Assembly (NCBI RefSeq): GCF_003576645.1 | Contig: NC_044922.1 | Coordinates: 12,636,827-12,700,826, forward strand | Direction of reading: 5' to 3' | DNA from: Ipomoea triloba | Lineage: Eukaryota; Streptophyta; Magnoliopsida; Solanales; Convolvulaceae | DNA: 64,000 bases | Part shown: positions 24,203 to 37,340 of the stretch, piece by piece | Position numbering within the stretch: the first letter of the stretch is position 1 | Layout of the letters: each line of letters opens with the position of its first letter | The notes under the pieces: generated by a model | Told to the model about the DNA's origin: nothing | Databases searched by the model: none | The model's input: only the letters and a program-made list of their open reading frames with translations | Translations under genes and position numbers: made by a program

Positions 24203-27200
24203 CACTACAAGAAAAGTGTCCATTCGTGAGAGGTAAAACCGTCACTAAAAGTTCAAAAACCATCATAAAAAACTTTTAATGACGGGAAATTTACCGTCGC
24301 GACCCGTAGTTATATCTTCCGAGGATAAAAGTAATTAATGACGGGATATGATACCGTCACTAATGAGCATATAGTGATAGTATATTTACCGTCACTAAAA
24401 TGTTCTTTTTGTGACAAAGAATCCCGTCAATAATTGTCCTATTTACTAGCATAATTTCTTCTCATATATTCATCCTTTAATGATGGAAAATCCCGTCATT
24501 AATATTACTATATTTTATTGTCAAATATTTTTTTTTTAATTTTAATTTGTATATATTGTTGTTGCTCATTAAATATTAATTTTTGGAATACATTTTTTAT
24601 CATCGACATTATACTGTAACTATAGATATTGTATTAGTACAATTTATAATTTTAACAATAATGCAATCAAAGTAAAGTCATCAATATATTAAAAGACTTT
24701 ATCGTCACTACCAAAATAAAATGTTTCACACAACTTTGTAAAGACTAACACAAAAAAAAAAAAAAAACTAATTATAACAAATAGCTATAGTAATATATAT
24801 ATTGGCTATTTTGCCTCAAGTCTTTTGCATTTGAACTAATTTTGCCTCAAGTGTTGCAAGAACAGTGGTGCGCTCAAACCCCTGCTTATCATCTCACTTC
24901 TAGCTTTGAAATCACAAGCCTCAGTCTGTTGATTGCCAATAAAATCACAGTAGACAATTTACATTAATTACTATATGCAGTGAATATAAGCAAACATGTA
25001 CTATCATAATCCAGTGAAGAATGAGGCAAACAGAGAAGTCACTTGAAAACCAAAGCACCAAAAAATAGATTAAGCAATACATATCATAAGAACATAATTA
25101 ATCAATTATAGCAAATTGAATAAAGGGTCACTGGCACTAAATTAAAACACCCATTTTAAGACTTTCCATTAGTTTTTGTTTCAATTTTCAGTTAGGATAA
25201 GAGCTTCAGGCTGTTAACTGAATAGCTTCGAACAATAACATATATAAAACTGAAATTCTTACTTGGCATCAATAGAGATCTTCACAAAGACTTATTGCTA
25301 GAAACACAAAATGTACTTTATCAACTGCTCATCCCAAATCTCATATGCATAGTCACCATAGACTACGTCTTCAGGAGAATAAACAAGCAAAATCTCTGCA
25401 ATAAAAAAAGTTTCATACAATTTAAGAAATCACAAATTATATTCTTTTGAGGGTCAAAACTCAAAAGACCAATCAGTTGTTTCTATTGTTTTAATAGGGA
25501 ATATGATCTAGGTAGGGAGGACATTCAAAAACTTTCCTCTGGCTCCTAAGGTGGGTTTTATGCCCTTATGGAGCCAATCTCTTTCCCTTCAAAGTTGTTA
25601 GGGGCAATGACAACAGACTAATGATGGAGATGTTACATAAATCTTAGCGCAATCCAGGAAACTAGTTTTAAAGAAACAAGATATGTTAAGAAATTGAACA
25701 CAAATCAAAAGGTCGACCAAGTTCTGCAGCATAAGTAGATAACCTGCAAGTTCTGCAAGATAGAAAATGAATAAGAAATAATAGGCATATATATAATGAA
25801 ATGAATTTTATGGGACAAACCAATTTGATGTAAATCAGTAAATGAAAATGAATTGTTGACAACAATCATGCAAAATAAATAAATAAATGTTTTCTTACAT
25901 CCTAAGTCAATATGTTCGGTGCGCAAGCCATACAATCTAGAAATAGAGAGCTGAAGAACCAAACAAGTAATGGATAAGAATTCAACCATTTTCAAGCCAG
26001 AGTCTATTAGGTGTATTGACATGCCAAAGATATAAGCTATTGAGGACTGATGCATTCCTTCACCTCCAACACCAGAAGATATGGAGGTAAGTCAGGTAAC
26101 CTAGCCTTTGGTTTTTAAGAAGAAAAGCAAACTCCCTTTGCCCTCTGGAAAATATGTTATCCATGTTTAGGTATTTAAATCCATAACAAATGTCATCTAA
26201 AACTTAAATAGTCTTCAGCTTTCCTCAAATAATCCTTACAAAGAGAAGGCCTTAATTACCAAATGTCATAAAATAAAATAGAAATATAACCAACTGAAAA
26301 TTTCATAGCAATTACCAAGTCCAGAAGGCCTTACCATGCCCAAGTAGATGGGCCAAATAGTCTTCATCTTTCCTCATTAAAGCAATCAACTTGTTCTTCT
26401 CAATCAGACAACTTGTTCTTAAGCATACATTGCAACATATTTACAGCAACACTAGATAGTAGCAACATATTCTCAAGGAAGAACAAAACTATTTCTAAGT
26501 TTCTAACCACTTCATAAAACTTAAATAACTTTCAAATTGCAATCTTAAATTGTAAATAGAAATTGCAAATTGACCTAGCCAGTAGCTACCTACGTAGACG
26601 ACCGGAGACAGAGGTAGAGCCGCAGTGCTGCAGACGACAAGCGACAACCGTAGAGCTGCCGGAGGGAGTGAGGACGACGAGGCATAGAGACGACTAGAGG
26701 CAAACTGCAGAAGCCGGCGTTGACGCAGAGGCGACTGCAAAAGCCAACCAGAGAGACGACCAGAGGCAGATGGCGAGGGAGTGAGACCGGTGACCGACGT
26801 CGATGTAGAGGTGGAGTGGTGGCCGACGTCGATGCAGAGGTGGAGGCCGGCATCGATGGGAGAACGAGAGACAGAGCCAGAAAGGGAAATTGGGAATTGA
26901 ATGCTAGGGTTAAGTTTAAGCCTGGGAATAAATTTTAGTGAGATAGAAGCGGGAAAATTTCGCTAAATATTTGGTGGGAAATAGATTTTGGGCATCAATA
27001 GCAAGAGTAACAATATTTTTTGTATCAATAGCGAGAGTATATCTTTAAAATAAGTATAAAATTAAAATTTCGTCACTAAATTGTAAACTTTTAGCGAGGG
27101 TAATTTTTAACCCTCACAAAAACTATGCAAATAATACATTTAGTGAGGGGTTTTTATACTCGTCACTAATTTTTTGTCACTAAAAACTGTTTTTCTTGTA

Positions 27201-27203
27201 GTG
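24203..27203. mobile_element. CACTA (En/Spm-type) non-autonomous transposon, 3001 bp
   Basis: Termini CACTACAAGAAAA on the left and the complement of CACTACAAGAAAAACAG on the right are flanked by GGA at 24200-24202 and 27204-27206, the 3-bp duplication of CACTA elements. Subterminal repeats of the CGTCACTAA type occur at both ends. No transposase is recognised. A GC-rich block (26580-26890) and a less AT-rich minus-strand stretch (25705-26055) inside could be captured host sequence, which I could not identify. It lies in the 3' untranslated part of element B. Confidence 0.88.
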
Positions 27204-27206
27204 GGA

Positions 27207-28663
27207 GATCCCTCATGTTATCTACAAAGGGCGTTAGCAAGATGTCATACAACTCAAGGAATATACAAGGGATGCAAAAACCCCTTTAAAGATAGAAATT
27301 AAGCATCGGGGAACACACCTCTCTTACCAATTTACAAGCATGCAAACTAAATTTGAATTCACCTCCTATTTTGCTAGGGCAGCCGATCCCACTAGTGGGA
27401 AAGATGTACACACCTCAACCAACCCGTCCAACCGAAACGCCAAAGCCCAACGCATAAAAATAAGTGAGGGTAGGGGGATGGACCGCTCACTGCAAATGGC
27501 TTGGGCAGTCACTATCTTCAGACACTCGACTTCATATTGAGCTCTATGTTTTTTCGAAGGTTAGTGCAATGGGTACTTAAACCCTAGCGAAGCGGCTCAC
27601 CTCCTCTCTTGTTTTCTCATTTTCTGGGATAACGTCATTGGGACAACCAACTTTACGTAGATATCTACGCTTTTTCAAAGACAGTGCAATGGTTGCCCCA
27701 AATCCTAGCAAGATGGCTTTCCTCACATCTCACCTCTAGGAGTGGCCTTATTTAGCCTTTTTCAAAACTTTCACCATTCAACCCCTCTTGCCTTTTACTT
27801 GGGATAAGAGATTTCTTCTCAATGCTCACCAATAGGCTCACATTTTGCCCCATACCCTTTCAAGATTGGTCCAATTTTGGGCTTCGCTTACAATTATCTT
27901 TCTCAAATTAAGGGGTGCACACTCCCACTTCGAGAGGTCATTGACTAAGGTCCCAACGAAATAAGAGGTGAACATTATGCAAGTATGCAATAATGTAAAC
28001 CTACTTGGCTCTAAACACTCTCATTGGTTCAAATGGTAACTTCCCAAGGATATTTCAAGAATAAAAAAAAAACTTTATTGGGAACTGGTTAAAACTCTTT
28101 CTAGATAACATAAACAATGACTCACTCTCCAATATCAGGCACACCCATCCATCATGACCACAAGACCAATAAAGCAATCAAACAATTTAAAGCACAAAGT
28201 GCGTCCTTTCAACACTTTAAACCAAACATCATCCTCGATGTTGCCTTGAGGGCCAAGTGGATTAAAGGAGCACGGGTCTAGCAAAATTATGCAAACAAAC
28301 CAACCCCTTTCCACACTTTAGAAGTGTTTCCCGGTTGTGGGGTCACAACAAAACAATCCTTTTGTGAATCAAAGAATGGAGTGCTCATCATTTGTGCAAA
28401 GTGTTATGCAAAAGCTTTCAAATATTTCCACACTTTAGAATTGAAAACGGGGCATTCAAATGTAAAAAGGGATAAGAGGTTACAACCAAGTAAGCATTCC
28501 TCTCTTTTCCACACTTTAGCTTCGAACCATGGGTTGCCTCCGCCATCAATGCTACAAGAAAAGTGTTAGCATGTAAACATTTCAAGATGCAATGGAAGCT
28601 ACTCATTTTATTCCTCTTTTTCATTTTCTATTTTTCTCCCTTTTTTTCATTTTTGCTATAATG
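27207..28663 (-). other. 3' untranslated region of element B
   Basis: Non-coding Athila-type sequence. It has a loose repeat pair (tttttcgaaggttagtgcaatgg at about 27550 and a similar block near 27672) and four copies of a block resembling the element's own polypurine tract at 28206-28221, 28306-28323, 28425-28440 and 28506-28519. No gene is seen. Confidence 0.55.
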
Positions 28664-28715
28664 CTTGGGGTGCCTCCCAAGAGCGCCACGTTTAACGTCT
28701 TTAGCCCGACTCAAA
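28664..28715 (-). other. Conserved two-hairpin tract, B copy downstream of the env-like ORF
   Basis: Minus strand: GTCGGGCTAAAGAC, then TAAACGTGGCGCT, then CTTGGGAGGCACCCCAAG. The second part is a perfect 6-bp hairpin with loop AGGCAC. Similar tracts are at 43512, 51870 and 61916. Confidence 0.7.
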
Positions 28716-29536
28716 TGCAAAAGAAAAATAACATCAAGCTAAAGAAAAATCAAACATAAACTATCTAAAATAGCTAAAAAACTTCAAGGTAAAACCATTA
28801 AAAGTCTAGGAATTTAAAAATGCAAGTATTGAAATTGTCTAAAATAAAGGGAAACGAAGCTAGAAAGCAATAAAAAGCAATGAAAAGTAAAGAAAATAAA
28901 CGTGGAACCCCACGCATAGGGAACCTAATGTTTTTGGTGGGACACTTAGAACATTATTCAAACAACCATGTCTCTTCCTTCATCATGTCTTGCTCTTGCC
29001 TTGGAGTGGTGGAGTCTTCAATCGTCACCATGGGGCGGTGGATGGAAATGGTCCATGAATTGAGCTTGAAGCTCCTCAATCATTCGATTGTTCATTTCCG
29101 CGGCTTCCCTAGCTCTTGCAATTTTATCTCTTTGTAAGGCAATGGCATCACCATGCCTTATGACACTTTCGCCATGTTGCGTGAGGATGTGTGTGACACC
29201 CCGATATTTTAAAACAATATTATTTTAGTAAAATATTCTCAAAAATAAAATTATTTTTCAATCAAAAATGTTTTATCACGAATACTTTCAAAACAAATTA
29301 TTTTGCCCTAGATTTGGATTTTGTGAATGTTTTGATAAATAGATTGTTTAATTATTACTAAAAATTCCGTGGGATAATATCAAATATTGTGTTTTAATGA
29401 CTTTTAAAGCTTGTGCATGATGGTTTGAAGATTTGTGTACTTGTTGAGCTTTGAAGTGTATATCATGTAGTAAATATATATGTTGTTTGTGTTATAAATG
29501 AAACCAGCAGCAATTGGTTTCATTGCAGAGCAAAAA

Positions 29537-29590
29537 CCAGTAGCTACTGGTTATTAAACAGGGGAGGGTCACGGGTTGGACCCGTGACCC
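29537..29590. repeat. Two adjacent perfect palindromes in the Tekay LTR
   Basis: CCAGTAGCTACTGG (29537-29550) is followed by an 11-bp stem GGGTCACGGGT with loop TGG (29566-29590). Confidence 0.85.
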
Positions 29591-29640
29591 AACCTAATAT
29601 ATATATATATATAATATTTAATTATATATATAAGAAATGA

Positions 29641-31027
29641 TGATGGATGTCGAAACCAACAAATAATAAATACTTACTCTTATGAATTGTAATAGCGATG
29701 AGTAAAGTCGTATCCACAGAGATTGGTTAGACTTATTTTGAGCAATAGATTTAATAAATGTGAATAGAAACTTAAATAGTAACAATAAAATGTAAAATGG
29801 AAAATAATATCAAATAGCAAATAATTATCAAATAAACGTCAATGGCAACTAGTATCTAACCCAAGGCATGACATCAGTTTAATTCTAACAAGACAGATAT
29901 TGATTTGCAAACCAAACTAACTTAACACTTTACTAGATTTGTTATGGTTATTAACAAGCTCTAACAACCTGTCTTTCCTTACTTCGTCGGTAATTAAAAC
30001 AAGCTCTTTAATTACTTCCCTAGCTAATAAACAACCCTAAACACGCTCTTAGGATTTAATTTACAAACAGCATTAAAAGAATTAGAAAGACTACCAATCC
30101 TAGCCAACAAACTCACAATCTCGGTTCATTTAAGCTAGACTATATATCTTCATAAAACAAACTGAAAATCAGTTATAATCAAATTGTGCTATTTGCTACC
30201 AACATCAGAACGTTTAAACAATTACGGATTCAAGGTTCTAATTAGCAATTTAATAACTTGATAATTGAACAATGGGCCCTATTGCAACAATTAACCAAAC
30301 AATAATTTAAATAAATCTAACAAGAAGATATATAGATAATAAAGTGCAAAGAATAATTTAGACTAAATAAAGCTTACTGGTCTTGTAGGATCAAACTTCA
30401 ATAATCCTCGAATTTGAAAAAAAAAAAGAACTCAGCAGGATATCGCAGAGATTCTTACAATATAAATAAGATTCTGTACAAAACTTGACGACTTTTACTA
30501 CTGAATTCCACACCTATTTATACTAAGCTAATTTCAGTATAATTTCGGCCGTTCATAGGAGTAGATTGCCGTCGAAATCGTTGGTTGGCAGCAGTCGGAA
30601 ACGCTCGCCTCACGCTTGTCCGCAATCGACGTTCGTCCGCTGCTTTCTTCTACGTACGTAATTAGAAGAAGAAAAAGATAGGGAATTAAAACAAGTTGGG
30701 ATGGGCTGCTGAACTATTAAGACAAATAAAAAAAACTAGGTTTGGGTCGCTGGACTAAAACAACTAAAATAATTAAAAGAATTAGATTTGGCCAACAATT
30801 AAAAACAATACAAAGTAAAATAAATAAATAATTAAATGAGCCCAAAACTTATTAATGCAGTTAATATACTTTTAATAGTTAAAATAATCATTAAGTCTAA
30901 TTATTCACATAATTATCATATTAGTGTAAAATATAAAATAAAACTTAAAATAAATATAATGTAAAATAAATAAAACTAATTTATTATAAAAATTAATTTA
31001 AATTGAATATAAAAATAGTGCTTATCA
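29641..31027 (-). repeat. Left (3') LTR of element A
   Basis: Starts TGATGGATGTCG and ends GTGCTTATCA on the plus strand. A TATA box (minus strand, gtataaatagg) lies at about 30512-30522. The adjacent internal side (31028-31045) reads GTGTGGGAATTT on the minus strand, which is the polypurine tract. Confidence 0.92.
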
Positions 31028-32574
31028 AAATTCCCACACTAATCATTTGCTTGTCCTCAAGCAAAGACATTATTTAAGAAAACAGAAATATATAAAAACT
31101 CATAACACTTCATGAACATTGATCTCAAACACATTAAAAATAATTAGTTAGTAGTTTATTTGAAGATGGAGTAAACTAAATAACCAAGCCCTCACGGGTA
31201 TATCACTCGTCACTCAAAAGTGTTTGAAGGGTGTATAAATTTCACTCAAATCAATTCCTATAGAAATGGTCTACCATAGGCTTGCATATCTTCTCATCCT
31301 CCACTACAAGATAACATGCATGACTAAATCATAAGGACTTTCTCGAAGGTTGTAATGGGGCTTTGGGCAAAGGAATATTTGGAAAAGTAGTTCAAAAAGC
31401 CTTCAAAACTAGAGCATGATTGAATGAACTAACTCAAACATAAAGATCAAATGAACCCAATCACTCTTGTTATTTTGATAGCTCAACTCCAAACAAATAA
31501 ACTATCACATCCCCATATGGCCACAAACTATTCATATCTTATTCAGCAGGAATACTAATAACAACAAAAAATGATACCTTCATTTTCTCTTTTTCTCTTT
31601 TTTTGTACTGCTATTTTTCGTTTTTTTTTTCTTTTTTTTTTCTTTTGTAGAATCTGAAGAAAGGCACATTCCATCACACATTTCAACCTATTTAGTTTAG
31701 AAACAACCTCAAATTGAAACAACTACATCAACTCTTTTTTTTTTTTTTTTGAAAATACCAACCAAAAAAGCTCATAGAAGTCCAAGGATAATTGCATTAT
31801 TCTCACTCATATAGACACTTTTTCCGACCTCTTTCCACACACTCAATCCTTATGCATTTACCCAACCAAAGCTCCCCTAGTCCTCCAGGCAAGGTTAAGG
31901 AAATCAATTTCAGGTATGAGGCTTATAATGTGTGGTTCAATAAGAACAAAAATACGGCTAACAAGCTCAAAGTGGGTGACAATAGAAAATAATTAGGGTA
32001 TGAACAGGCTATTTGGCTAGTGAGGCTAAAAATCAAAGATGGCCTTAATCATATTAAGATCATGCATGAATCAAATTAGCTTTAAAGAAAATCAAGGCAA
32101 GTTCTAGAGATACAAGTCTATGGAAGATATCACACAAGAACAAAATAATTGGACTGAAGTGTCAATCAAAGGCTCAAATATCTCACAGGTTCATGCTTGG
32201 TTAGTTTAGCCACCACCATATCAAACAAAACACTAATTAAATACTCATAATATGCAAGATCAATTATTCAATTATGTTATGAATTTTAGTAAAAATACTA
32301 TTATTTTTTTTTGGAAAAACAATTTTAGCAGCAAAAAGAAAGATTTTTTTTTTTCAATTTGAAGAGAAGAAAACAATCATATCCTATCCCCTCCCTACAC
32401 TTATTCTCAACATTGTCCTCAATTGTTGAATAAAATAAAAAATTAAGGAAAGTAAACAAATTTATTTAAAGAAGGGAACAAACTCCCCTGATTATAAGTG
32501 GCATGTCACTGGTTAAACATAATCTCTTTTCAATCATCATAAACGGGGCATTGCAAACCAATCTCCTCAACATT
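31028..32574 (-). other. 3' untranslated region of element A
   Basis: Polypurine tract next to the LTR, the ttgcttgaggacaagcaa block at about 31047-31066 (minus strand), and several T homopolymers (about 31620-31650 and 31735-31750). No coding sequence is seen. Confidence 0.7.
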
Positions 32575-33507
32575 TTATGCCTGAAAACCTTCATAAAATG
32601 GCTTTAAACGATGACCATTCACTTTAAAAGTTTTTCCAGTTTCTAAACTATGTATTTCAACTGCACCATAAGGAAAAACATTAGTGACAACAAAAGGTCC
32701 TACCCATCTAGAACGCAACTTACCAGGAAAAAGTTTCAATTTAGAATGATAAAGTAAAACTTTTTGACCAATAGAAAAAATTTTCCTGGAAATCTTTTGA
32801 TCATGAAATGCTTTTGTTTTTTCCTTGTAAATTCTAGAGCTTTCGTATGCATCATTACGAATTTCTTTAAGCTCTTGCAGCTGCAACTTCCTCAACTCAC
32901 CAGTTTCATCCATGCTCATGTTACATTGCTTAACGGCCCAATACGCCTTGTGTTCCAACTTGACTAGAAGGTGGCACGGTTTACCAAATACTAAAAGATA
33001 AGGAGACATACCTATTGGAGTTTTGTAGGTTGTTCGATAAGCCCATAAAGCATCATCAAGTCGTGTACTCCAATCTTTCCTATTTGGATTAACAGTCTTC
33101 TCAAGTATGGACTTGATTTCCTTATTTGAGATTTCAGCTTGTCCATTGCTTTGTGGATGGTAACCTGTAGAAACACGCTGAGTAACATCATATTTTTTCA
33201 TCAATGCTTCCACCATTCTATTGCAAAAATGGGTTCCACGGTCGCTTATTATTTCTCTTGGCATCCCAAACCTGGTAAAAATATTAGATTTAACAAACTC
33301 AACAACAACTTTAGCACAATCAGTCCGGGTAGCCTTAGCTTCAACCCACTTTGACACATAATCCACAGCGAGAATAATGTAGACATTGTTGTAAGAAGGA
33401 GGAAACGAACCCATGAAATCAATACCCAAAACATCAAATATTTCACAAACAAGAATAGGGGTAAGTGGCATTTGATCCCTAGAACCCAAATTTCCAGTTT
33501 TTTGACA
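32575..33507 (-). pseudogene. Integrase catalytic core and C-terminus, element A
   Basis: About 310 codons. Catalytic D-D-E pattern: the Asp in [10 protein letters not shown], the Asp in [10 protein letters not shown] and the Glu in [11 protein letters not shown], preceded by [10 protein letters not shown]. The C-terminal part ([20 protein letters not shown], then VGPF) is the usual Ty3 integrase tail. It inserts the cDNA into the genome. It is separated from its zinc-binding part by a TAG at 33508-33510; the frame is otherwise the same on both sides. The product ends FYEGFQA. Confidence 0.88.
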
Positions 33508-35050
33508 CTATGCACATGTTTTGCAAAACATATAGCAATCACGGAATAGGGATGGCCAAAATAAACCACATTCCAAAACTTTACGAGCTGTTCTTTTTGA
33601 CCCAAAATGTCCTCCACATGCATATGAATGACAAAAATTCAAAATAGAAGGAATTTCTTCTTGAGATACACACCTTCGGATTATTTGATCGGAACAATGC
33701 TTCCACAAATAAGGGTCATCCCAAACGTAGTATTTGGCATCACTCTTTATTTTATCTTTTTGAGATTTAGACAAATCAATGGGTAATGTTCTGGTAGCTA
33801 AGTAATTCACAATATCAGCATACCAGGGAATTGTCTTTTGGACAGAAAAAAGATGTTCATCAGGAAAATCATCTTGTAATGGCGAAGGTTTTTCACTTGT
33901 GATCAGCCTGCTAAGGTGATCAGCAACTAAATTTTCTGCACCCTTTTTATCTCGTATCTCCAAGTTAAACTCTTGTAATAAGAGCATCCACCGAATGAGT
34001 CTAGGCTTTACTTCTTTGTTTGAAAGCAAATACTTGAGAGCTGCATGGGCAAAATAAACAATCACTTTAGTACCAAGTAAATATGAACAAAATTTTTCCA
34101 AAGCAAAGACAATAGCTAAAAGTTCTTTTTCTATTGTGGTATAATTACTTTGTGCACTATCAAGTGTTCTTGAAGCATAATAGATAACGTGTGAAACTCT
34201 TCCAACTTTTTGCCCAAGTACAGCACCAACTGCATAATTGCTGGCATCACACATAAGTTCGAATGGAAGATCCCAATTTGGTGACTGAATTATTGGTGCA
34301 GATGTCAACATATCTTTTAATGCATCAAATGCATTTTTGCATGCATCATCGAATTCAAATGTCACATCTTTTTGCAACAATCGACACAATGGATTGCTAA
34401 TCTTTGAAAAATCCTTTATAAATCTCCTGTAGAAACCTGCATGACCAAGAAAAGAATGAACCTCCCGCACACTAGTAGGGTAAGGCAAAGATTTAATAAC
34501 GTCTACCTTAGCTCTATCCACTTCAATTCCTTTAGAAGATACTACGTGACCCAGAATAATGCCTTGATCAACCATGAAGTGACATTTTTCAAAATTTAAA
34601 ATAAGATTTTTTTCAATGCATCTTTCAAGAACTTTTGTGAGGTTAGCTAAACAGGCATCAAATGAATCACCATAGACTGTAAAGTCATCCATGAATACCT
34701 CTATAAAGATCTCCACAAAATCTGAAAAAATACTAACCATACACCTTTGAAACGTAGCAGGAGCATTGCAAAGACCAAAGGGCATCCACCGAAATGCAAA
34801 GGTGCCAAATGGGCAGGTGAACATAGTTTTTCTTGGTCTTCAGGTGCAACTGGAATCTGATGAAAACCTTAAAAACCATCTAGGCAACAATAATGCGAAC
34901 GAACTGCTAAACGTTCAAGCATTTGATCAATAAAAAGGAGTGGGAAATGATCTTTCCTAGTCGACGCATTTAATTTCCTGTAATCTACACACATTCGCCA
35001 CCCATTTTGAATATGAGTGGGCACCAACTCTCTATCATGTGCACAGGACT
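33508..35050 (-). pseudogene. Reverse transcriptase, RNase H and integrase zinc region, element A
   Basis: From high to low coordinates: an RT start missing its N-terminal part, entering at NGWRMCVDYRKLNAST (about 34960-35005), then the first catalytic Asp in YCCLDGF, a frameshift near 34824-34869, then FMDDF with the two other catalytic Asp (about 34680-34700). RNase H begins about [16 protein letters not shown] (about 34230-34265) and includes the [17 protein letters not shown] block. The HHCC zinc part of integrase ([13 protein letters not shown], then MFCKTC) is followed by the TAG. The missing start results from a deletion that joins protease directly to RT near 35050. Confidence 0.88.
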
Positions 35051-35907
35051 TACCCACATGGCACACCCATTGTGAGTGTACCATCATGCACATCAATTTT
35101 AGTTTTAGAGGTTTTCAAAAATGACCTTCCTAATAAGATCAATGAGGAATTAGGAGAATTGTCTTCTTCCATATCTAACACATAAAAATTAGCAGGAAAA
35201 ATCAATCCATCAACTTGTACTAAAACATCCTCTAGAACCCCGACAGGATAAACATTAGATCTATCAGCAAGTTGAACAATTACACTAGTTTCTTTTAAGG
35301 AACCAACATTTAAAGATGAGTATATAGATAAAGGCATCACATTAATTGAAGCTCCTAGATCTAACATTGCTTTTTCAACATTAACATTTCCAATTTTGCA
35401 AGGGATAGTGAACATACCTGGATCTTTGCATTTAAGAGGCAACTTTTTTTGTAAAACAGTTGAAACATTTTCCCCCATGCTTACCATTTCATTGCCTTTC
35501 AACTTTCTTTTGTTTCTGCACAACTCTTTGAGAAACTTAGCATATTGAGGAATTTGTTTAATAGCGTCAAGTAAAGGAATATTTACCTCAACCTTTCGAA
35601 ATGTTTCAAGTATTTCTTTTTGTTCTTCCGCCTTTTTTGATTTTGCCAATCTACTAGGAAAAGGGGGAGGAATTACCAAAGTCTCTGGACTTTCTTTGAC
35701 AAGTTTTTGATCATTTTGGGGTGGATGAACTTCTTTTTCATTTTCTTCATCTCGATTTTGTTTGCTTCTAACTTGAGTAGGTTCTGGCAACTTTTTTCCA
35801 CTTCTCAAGGTAATTGCACTTGCATTTTGCTTTGGGTTTACAACAGTTTGTGAGGGTAACTTACCTTGAGATTCCAATCTACTCACGACAGATACTAGCT
35901 GGCTCAT
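35050..35907 (-). pseudogene. gag end and aspartic protease, element A
   Basis: The frame holds the ASAITLRSGKKLPEP block typical of the gag-protease joint, then a linker, then the protease with active-site motif LDLGASINVMPLSIY (DLGAS rather than DTG, common in this lineage) and the LLGRSFLKTSKTKIDV flap/C-terminal block. It matures gag-pol. The frame is open 285 codons, then ends at the deletion junction with RT. Confidence 0.85.
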
Positions 35908-37292
35908 CTGACTTTCTAAGTGTTGAATACTTGTTCTTGTTTCTTGCTGAAATTGTTGTGTTTGTTGTTGAAATTGTTGTGTGTCTCGCTAAAATTGTTG
36001 TGTTTGTTGTTGAAATTGTTGTGTGTTAGTGGCAAGTGACTTAACAATATCCTCCAATGACATACTTGAAATAGAAGATGGTTATTGTGAAGATGCAGGT
36101 TGTTGTTGAATGGGTTGTCTAGGCTGAAATTGTGGAAATTGTGGAAACTGTAGACGTGGCTTGTACCTGAAATTTGGATGATCCCTCCATCCTGGGTAGT
36201 ATGTATTTGAATAGGGATCATAATTTCTTTGTGGGTGGTCTGGAAACCCTCCAATTGCATTAGCTTGCTCACAAGAATCATATTGAAGTGTCGGACACAT
36301 GTCGGTTTGGTGTCCAGTAGCAACACATATCCCACAAGCTTTTACCTGATGTGTACCTCCTAGAGCTAACTGTTGAACAAGAGTAGTTTAGTGAGATACT
36401 TGATTCTCAAGGGAAGAAGTGTTCACCTCATTCACTCTTCTAGAAGGTGTGTCTGTCTACATCCAAATTGTTGTGAATTGGCAGCCATTATGGATATCAA
36501 ATCTCTAGCTTCACGAGGAGTTTTATTCACTATAGCACCTCCACTAGCTGCATCCATCATCTTTCTTTCCATGGGAAGCAATCCCTCATAAAAGTATTGA
36601 ATGAGGAGTTGTTCAGAAACTCCATGTTGAGGGCAACTTGCACATAGTTACTTGAAACGTTCCCAGTACTCATGGAGAGTCTTTGTGTCTCTTTGTTTGA
36701 TGACACATATTTCCCTTCTAGTGCTGGCAGCTCGTGATGCTGGGTAAAATTTTTCAAGAAATAATCTTACCATTTCATCCCAAGTGTTTATTGAGCCTGA
36801 AGAAAGGTAAAATAACCAATCCTTTGCTCTATCGGCTAATGAGAATGGGAAAACACGTAGTTTGATTTGATCTTCCGTCACCCTTTGTGGTTTGAAGCTC
36901 GAACACACCACGTGGTACTCCTTTAGGTACTTATGTGGATCTTCATTTTCAAGACCACGAAATGTTGGGAGTAGTTGACTCAAACCTAACCTTAATTCAA
37001 AACCAACCTCTAAGGCAGGATGTTGAATACAAAGGGGTTGTTGATTTAGATTCGGTGCAGAAAGCTCCCTTAAAGTTCTTTGTTCTTCGGCCACTACTTG
37101 ATTTTCGGCCATTGTTTTCTCTTTTTCGGAATCACAACAAGATGCAATTGATTCAGTTGTGGTAGTTGATTGAACAGATTTTGAAGAAACCACTTTGTTT
37201 TTACGCAATCTAGTCTCCTTCCTTAACTTTTTAACAGTCTTCTCAATCTGAGGATCATATTGCAATTGACTCGTACGAGAAGAACATGGCAT
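35908..37292 (-). pseudogene. gag (capsid and zinc knuckle), element A
   Basis: The ATG at 37292 (MPCSSRTSQ) fits the position just past the primer site. The capsid core (FPFSLADRAKDWLFYL, then WDEMVRLFLEKFYPASRAA) lies at about 36700-36850. A TAA at 36648-36650 interrupts it; homology continues in frame to about 36450, then a frameshift. The zinc knuckle CGICVATGHQTDMC (C-x2-C-x4-H-x4-C) lies at about 36290-36335. A Gln-rich repeat (QQFQQQTQQF) at about 35940-36030 has a further stop. Confidence 0.82.
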
Positions 37293-37316
37293 AAAAATAA
37301 ATCTAACTGACACCAA

Positions 37317-37334
37317 TCCCCTGCAACGACGCCA
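37317..37334 (-). other. Primer-binding site, element A
   Basis: Minus strand TGGCGTCGTTGCAGGGGG, six bases inside the 5' LTR. It is close to the tRNA-Asp-type site TGGCGCCGTTGCCGGGGAT seen intact in element D. Confidence 0.75.
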
Positions 37335-37340
37335 AAAATT

